Shown piece by piece: positions 15,355 to 17,653 of a DNA stretch of 17,653 nucleotides. Origin of the DNA: JAOAIV01 sp038849555 (GTDB lineage: Archaea > Thermoproteota > Bathyarchaeia > Bathyarchaeales > Bathycorpusculaceae); assembly GCA_038849555.1 (NCBI GenBank), contig JAWCMT010000032.1, positions 1-17,653 on the forward strand, written 5' to 3'. How positions within the stretch are numbered: position 1 is the stretch's first letter; each line of letters starts with the position of its first letter. A model generated the notes under the pieces. That model did not search any database. It had not been told where the DNA came from and saw nothing but the letters and a program-made list of their open reading frames with translations. Made by a program: the position numbers and the translations under genes.

Positions 15355-15858
15355 CTAATATGACCTTGATCTATCTCTGTATCCGCCGCTGCGTCTGTCT
15401 CTGAATCCACCGCCACCGCGTCTGCCGCCATATCCGCCGCCGCGTCTGAACGGTCTGCGTTGCTGCTCGTATGTTTTGCTGGAAACGTTGTTTTCAGTGT
15501 TAACTTCGCCTTCAAATGGTTCTTTTGCCATCTCAAGCTTTCCATATTTGCCGACGTTAAGGCGCATGTTGCCCTTGAAGAGCGTGACGTAACCGTTTTC
15601 CAAGCGTACCGTGTCGTTTTCGCTCACTTTTTCGATGTTGTTGTCCCAAAGTGTAAGGTAGATGCTTCCTGTTTCGTCGCCCACTAAAGCGTCACACACC
15701 TTATGTGGCGACCCATCTTTGCCCATTGGGATTTCGCGTATTTCGCTTTTTGACACCACTTTTGCCGTGACGTTAACAGCTCTTGACTGCGGGGTTAACT
15801 CGCCGACTTTAGCTTCCACTGGTTGCCTTTTGCTTTCGAAAAAACCTTCAACAGCCAA
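15355..15858 (-). CDS. Archaeal single-stranded DNA-binding protein (single OB fold) with Arg/Gly-rich tail
   Basis: A 167-residue protein. Residues about 20-115 are an OB fold of the archaeal SSB/RPA type: VTAKVVSKSEIREI, DALVGDETGSIYLTLWD and RLNVGKYGKLEM are its conserved strands. It would bind and protect single-stranded DNA in replication and repair. Residues 134-167 form an RRGGGYGGRRGGGGFRDRR-type tail, strongly basic, ending SRSY. Bacterial SSB tails and that of Sulfolobus SSB are acidic protein-docking ends, so this tail is different and may bind nucleic acid or promote condensation (inference). The start is TTG at 15858-15856 with no clear ribosome site; a TTTAAT box about 26 bases upstream suggests a leaderless transcript. 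It ends TAG at 15357-15355. Confidence 0.88.
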   Translation of the reverse strand: MAVEGFFESKRQPVEAKVGELTPQSRAVNVTAKVVSKSEIREIPMGKDGSPHKVCDALVGDETGSIYLTLWDNNIEKVSENDTVRLENGYVTLFKGNMRLNVGKYGKLEMAKEPFEGEVNTENNVSSKTYEQQRRPFRRGGGYGGRRGGGGFRDRRSGGYRDRSRSY

Positions 15859-15879
15859 ACTTAATTCAACCCTTATTTC

Positions 15880-15887
15880 ATTAAACT
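15880..15887 (-). promoter_or_regulatory. Possible TATA box of the SSB gene
   Basis: The minus strand reads GTTTAATG, centred about 26 bases before the TTG start codon, consistent with a leaderless message. Confidence 0.4.
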
Positions 15888-16300
15888 AACAGACACTAAA
15901 ACCTCAGCCACACTTAAGTGTTTTGGTAGAGTTATTCTGCTTTTAAATGGCCCCTCGCATGTTTTAATAGTCCCCCAACTTTTTGGTATGCGGAAAGCCT
16001 ATGAGCACGTTAGTAATTGTGAACGTAGCAGTGAAAAGTTGACGTTTAGCCCACTTTTACTCTAGAAAAGGCAACGTGTGTTATTCCCGGCTTGTTGGGT
16101 ATAACAGAATGGATGACTACGCTGGGGTGATGATGAATAACAGAACAGGAGGAAAGCATGCTAAAGCCGAAGCCAACATGTTTTCATGTCTATCGAATCA
16201 TTTGCGCACGCTGTTGCCGTGAAGCCAAGTTACATGCCCTTGCCCTGTGAGTTTTTAGATGGCATCGCGTTTTTCTCTCTTGCTTATGCTTACCTGCTGC
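15888..16300. other. Intergenic stretch without a convincing gene
   Basis: About 490 bases separate the SSB start from the 3' end of the propeller gene. On the plus strand I see only short open frames: ATG 16001 to TGA 16042 (13 codons), and a frame from GTG 16076 or ATG 16130 to TGA 16222 (48 or 30 codons). The latter has GGGGTGA directly before ATGATG, but the product is not recognised. GTGATGA here resembles a C box of C/D guide RNAs, but no CTGA D box follows. The stretch may be upstream regulatory DNA or gene remains. Confidence 0.4.
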
Positions 16301-16326
16301 AATAAAATAAAAAGAAAAAGAGGAGG
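16301..16326 (-). terminator. Pyrimidine/T-rich terminator of the propeller gene
   Basis: Downstream of the TAA (16349-16347) the minus strand runs CCTCCTCTTTTTCTTTTTATTTT, with several T tracts and no strong hairpin, which is how archaeal terminators usually look. Confidence 0.6.
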
Positions 16327-16346
16327 TTTTGTGTTTTGGTATACTT

Positions 16347-17653
16347 TTAGCGTTTTCGGAGCATTAGCACCATTAAGACGCCAACTGCGATTATCGCTAT
16401 GAACAGTCCTATCGCAACAGGAATGAAGTATTGATCAGCCATTGATTGTGGCTGAGGCGTAGGCGAAGGTGAAGGCGGTGGCGCATCGCTTGCGTAGAAG
16501 TATGTTGTGGCCGAAGACCCGTAGTATGAGTTTGATCCTTTGAAGGAGGCGACAAGCATGAATTTGCCTGGGATCTGCGGGGTCCAGACAAAGCTGAATG
16601 TGCCGTCAGCGTTAGTTGTGGTGGTTCCAATGTCGTAGAAGTTGTTGTTGCTGTCAAGGACGCTTAGGGTAACTTCTACGCCCTTAACGTTTTCTGGGTA
16701 CGGCTGNNNNNNNNNNCATGAATTTGCTTTGGCATTCTTCAGCTACTGCTGGGACACCGTTGGGGTAGTTCAGGGCGATTTCTCTTTGTTGTGTGCCGGG
16801 TGAAATGTCTATGACGCTGCCTGTTATGGTTATTGGCGTGGCTGTTGTTACGCCTATGTTTGGCGCCGTCACGGTAGTTTTGGTTGGTCCTTTGCCAAAG
16901 CAGTATACCCTGTTATCGTAGGCGTTTAGTGAAAATAGTTTGCCGTAGGCAACTGCTGTTGACCTAATGTATGTTCCTAGTTCGCTCCAAATTAGCTCGC
17001 CGTTGGAGGCGTTTATCGCTAGCATTTGGGCTCCATGGAACAGTGGTGGGTTATATTCGTGGCCGATTGCGAAGTAGGCTACGTCGCTTGTTTGAGCGTC
17101 GCAGTTGAAAACCCATAGTGGCCAAATACCGTATGGCGTTTCAAGTCCCGGATCGCCTATTAGTGTCGTCGTGTTGGTGTACCATCGTAGGTTTCCTGTT
17201 CGTGTTTCAAAGGCCCAGATGTCCCCTCCTAGGCCGTACCAGTACATTACGCCGTTTGCAACCCATGATTTGAGGCTGAATAGGTCGTAGGGGTTCGGTG
17301 TTCCATCTCCATATGGCGTTTTCAGTGTTTGCTCCCATAGTTTGTTTCCTGTGCGCACGTCGTAAGTGACCACTTTATAGTTGACGTCGTTTGCGATAGA
17401 GAACACTCCTTCTCCGAATGAGCTGGATGTTCTTGTGTACGGCAATAGTGCTGAGCATTCAGGATAAGTCAAATTTTGTAGCCATAATACAGCGCCTGTA
17501 TTCACGTCCATGCTTGCTACTACAAGCCAACCTGCTACTTCGCCGCCGACTCCTTGGCCGTGAACGTAGCCGCCAGTCATGACAACCGCATCGCCAGTTA
17601 TTGCATTTATAGCTAGTGCGGGGCTAATGGCTTTGCCAGAAATCTCCGTGGGC
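16347..17653 (-). CDS. Membrane-anchored PQQ-type beta-propeller / Ig-like surface protein, C-terminal part with an assembly gap
   Basis: The frame is open to the right edge, so the N-terminus is missing. The first visible ~270 residues hold repeats of the PQQ/WD-like propeller type: DVNTGAVLWLQNLTY, DVRTGNKLWEQTLK, ETRTGNLRWYTNT and NASNGELIWSELG are successive repeat ends, each with xTGxxxW. Then comes an Ig-like domain (TITGSVIDISPGTQ to TTYFYASDAP) in which ten N at 16707-16716 interrupt the chain between KFM and QPYPENVKG. The frame is kept only if the true gap is a multiple of three. A Pro/Ser linker (PPPSPSPTPQPQ) leads to one membrane span (residues IPVAIGLFIAIIAVGVLMVLM) and the tail LRKR, TAA at 16349-16347. 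An extracellular surface role is inferred; whether PQQ or another ligand binds is unknown. Confidence 0.82.
16707..16716. other. Scaffold gap of 10 N inside the propeller/Ig-like gene
   Basis: Ten placeholder bases. Reading frames on both sides belong to one Ig-like domain and join only with a gap length divisible by three, so ten is not the real length. A few residues of the domain are missing. Confidence 0.95.

Noticed and set aside
15355..15460. G/C-rich triplet pattern as a possible DNA repeat array
   Set aside because: It is explained by Gly and Arg codons of the SSB tail; the units are not regular.
16127..16133. GTGATGA as a C box of a C/D guide RNA
   Set aside because: No D or D' box (CTGA) and no terminal stem follow at the needed distance.
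1..17653. CRISPR array, insertion sequence or integrase/attachment site
   Set aside because: No regularly spaced repeats, transposase or integrase motifs, or target-site duplications were seen in any part of the window.

Overview
The window is archaeal. Evidence seen in the sequence: a tRNA-Tyr of archaeal type (C1-G72 pair) with two introns that fold into bulge-helix-bulge (BHB) splice motifs, a single-OB-fold archaeal SSB/RPA protein, an archaeal-type phosphoglycerate mutase, CbiZ-type corrinoid salvage, AT-rich TATA-like boxes about 25 bases before several start codons, and frequent TTG/GTG starts. Gene content and the style of the secreted proteins suggest a TACK-group archaeon, possibly Bathyarchaeia; that placement is inference. 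Two runs of exactly ten N (1252-1261, 16707-16716) mark scaffold gaps, so this is a draft assembly, and each gap lies inside a gene.

Left part (1-7564, all +): the end of a FecCD/BtuC permease, its ATPase BtuD, a CobN-type cobaltochelatase large subunit and the adenosylcobinamide amidohydrolase CbiZ form a tightly packed corrinoid uptake, chelation and salvage operon. An ABC-2 exporter pair (ATPase plus permease) follows after 80-odd bases.

Middle (7565-10002): a minus-strand tRNA-Tyr(GUA) with an intron at the usual 37/38 site and a second one inside the anticodon stem (30/31), then a two-gene secreted/surface cassette. Its first gene looks like a caspase-fold cysteine-peptidase relative split by one in-frame TAG; the second is a membrane-anchored exoprotein of unknown function.

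Right part (10003-15858): sugar and housekeeping genes: an ATP-type 6-phosphofructokinase (PfkA, uncommon in archaea), a convergent GT4/glycogen-synthase-like glycosyltransferase, a divergent membrane M48 metallopeptidase with a soluble N-terminal domain, ApgM phosphoglycerate mutase, and a convergent SSB with an Arg/Gly-rich tail.

Right end (15859-17653): a 488-base stretch without a convincing gene, then the C-terminal part of a minus-strand, membrane-anchored PQQ-type beta-propeller/Ig-like surface protein that runs off the window.
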